NCBI GenBank assembly: GCA_902803265.1 | Contig: CADCPD010000149.1 | Span: 1 to 24,233 of the forward strand | Origin: an uncultured bacterium | GTDB taxonomy: Bacteria; Cyanobacteriota; Vampirovibrionia; Gastranaerophilales; Gastranaerophilaceae | Direction: 5' to 3' | DNA: 24,233 nucleotides | Part shown: in pieces, positions 23,573-24,233 of the stretch | How the letters are laid out: every line of letters begins with the position of its first letter | Position numbering within the stretch: position 1 is the stretch's first letter | Made by a program: the position numbers and the translations under genes | Notes under the pieces: model-generated | Databases searched by the model: none | The model's input: the letters and a program-made list of their open reading frames with translations, nothing else | Told to the model about the DNA's origin: nothing

Positions 23573-24233
23573 TGTGCAGAATAGGTTCAATTAAGTCAAA
23601 ACATTATATACATCCGTCATTGGCTTTAAAATTAATGCGTTCGCAGCAAAAAGGACATGATAATTCAGGTTTTGCATTTATTATGCAGGATTTAGGCGGA
23701 ATTTTTGAAAATTACAAAGAGTTACCGATATTATCTATGGCTGTTACGGATGAGGGAATGAAGTACGCCGAAGATTTGCTTCATCAAATAGGTTTTGTAA
23801 GGGTTTTTCAATACACACCCGAAGTTTATCCTGATAAATCATTAAGAATAGAAACAATGCCAAATTATGTTTTTGAGGTTTTTCAATATCCAAAAACATT
23901 TAAAAATGCTACAAAAGAAGAAAAAGAAGAATTACTTTTGGATACAAGACTAAAACTTCGTTCTTATTTAGAAAAAAATGAAGAAGGTTTTGTTTATTCG
24001 TTTTATCCTGATGTAATTTCTTTAAAAGAAATAGGAAATCCAAACGATATAGGAACATATTTTAATCTTTGGAGTAAAGAAGTTAATTTAAGAGCAAAAA
24101 TAATAACTGCGCAGTGCAGACAAAATACAAATTATGACATCGTTCGATATGCGGCCCATCCTTTCTTTTTGCAAGGATATACCACACTAACAAACGGCGA
24201 AAATACTTTCTATGAAAAAAACAAATTGATGCA
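23572..24233 (+). CDS. Class II glutamine amidotransferase, glutamate synthase (GltB/GlxB) type, N-terminal part
   Basis: Runs off the right edge; 220 residues are visible. The N-terminal M-C2-R-I-G-S places the nucleophilic cysteine at position 1 after Met removal, as in Ntn amidotransferases. Q-Q-K-G-H-D-N-S-G-F (25-34), C-R-Q-N-T-N (182-187), H-P-F (196-198) and T-N-G-E-N (207-211) follow the order of the R-x-S-T-N-T, H-P-F and H-N-G-E-I-N-T motifs of glutamate synthase amidotransferase domains. The protein therefore likely releases ammonia from glutamine for a glutamate-synthase-like partner. It differs from the usual CGI start (CRI here) and has Thr where HNGE has His. An inverted repeat touches the start codon. 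The gene is divergent from dapF with 256 nt between them. Confidence 0.75.
   Translation, partial: MCRIGSIKSKHYIHPSLALKLMRSQQKGHDNSGFAFIMQDLGGIFENYKELPILSMAVTDEGMKYAEDLLHQIGFVRVFQYTPEVYPDKSLRIETMPNYVFEVFQYPKTFKNATKEEKEELLLDTRLKLRSYLEKNEEGFVYSFYPDVISLKEIGNPNDIGTYFNLWSKEVNLRAKIITAQCRQNTNYDIVRYAAHPFFLQGYTTLTNGENTFYEKNKLM

Overview
The window is a very AT-rich stretch of bacterial DNA with tightly packed genes, mostly on the minus strand. A Sec signal peptide protein, a pseudaminic-acid-type sugar operon, and lysine/peptidoglycan precursor genes using the diaminopimelate aminotransferase route (dapL with dapF) suggest a low-GC, Gram-negative-like gut bacterium. A non-photosynthetic cyanobacterial relative (Vampirovibrionia/Gastranaerophilales, 'Melainabacteria') fits best. 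That placement is inferred from gene content and composition; no rRNA or marker gene in the window settles it.

Layout. (1) 1-767: the 3' end of a membrane protein, probably a GT39/ArnT-like glycosyltransferase, closed by a strong bidirectional terminator. (2) 851-4398: a secreted glycine-zipper protein, then an AmmeMemoRadiSam module made of a minus-strand radical SAM enzyme and a divergent plus-strand Memo-AMMECR1 fusion, followed by a CrcB/Fluc fluoride channel. The two AmmeMemoRadiSam genes share a perfectly palindromic -10 region that would start leaderless mRNAs on both strands. (3) 4402-14492: an apparent 11-gene minus-strand operon encoding PseB, PseC, PseH-like, PseI and PseF. PseG is not recognisable. 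Six extra proteins are interleaved: a class III aminotransferase, an aldo/keto reductase, a TIM-barrel isomerase, a radical SAM/SPASM protein, a methyltransferase with a zinc-ribbon tail, and a WbqC-like protein. (4) 14589-21120: surface-glycan genes: a GT4 and a GT2 glycosyltransferase, a kinase-like/methyltransferase protein, an APH-type phosphotransferase and a probable polysaccharide glycosyltransferase. A catalytic-domain-only tyrosine recombinase sits among them, bracketed by 19-nt inverted repeats. (5) 21296-24233: housekeeping genes dapL and dapF (convergent, overlapping) and the start of a glutamate-synthase-type glutamine amidotransferase that runs off the right edge.

How the genes fit together: the Pse operon should make a CMP-activated nonulosonic acid, probably a modified one given the extra enzymes, and the flanking glycosyltransferases and modifying enzymes would build it into a cell-surface or flagellar glycan. 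The recombinase and its repeats are candidates for locus rearrangement or for a mobile-element scar. No rRNA, tRNA or CRISPR array was seen, and no gene-free stretch exceeds about 300 bases.
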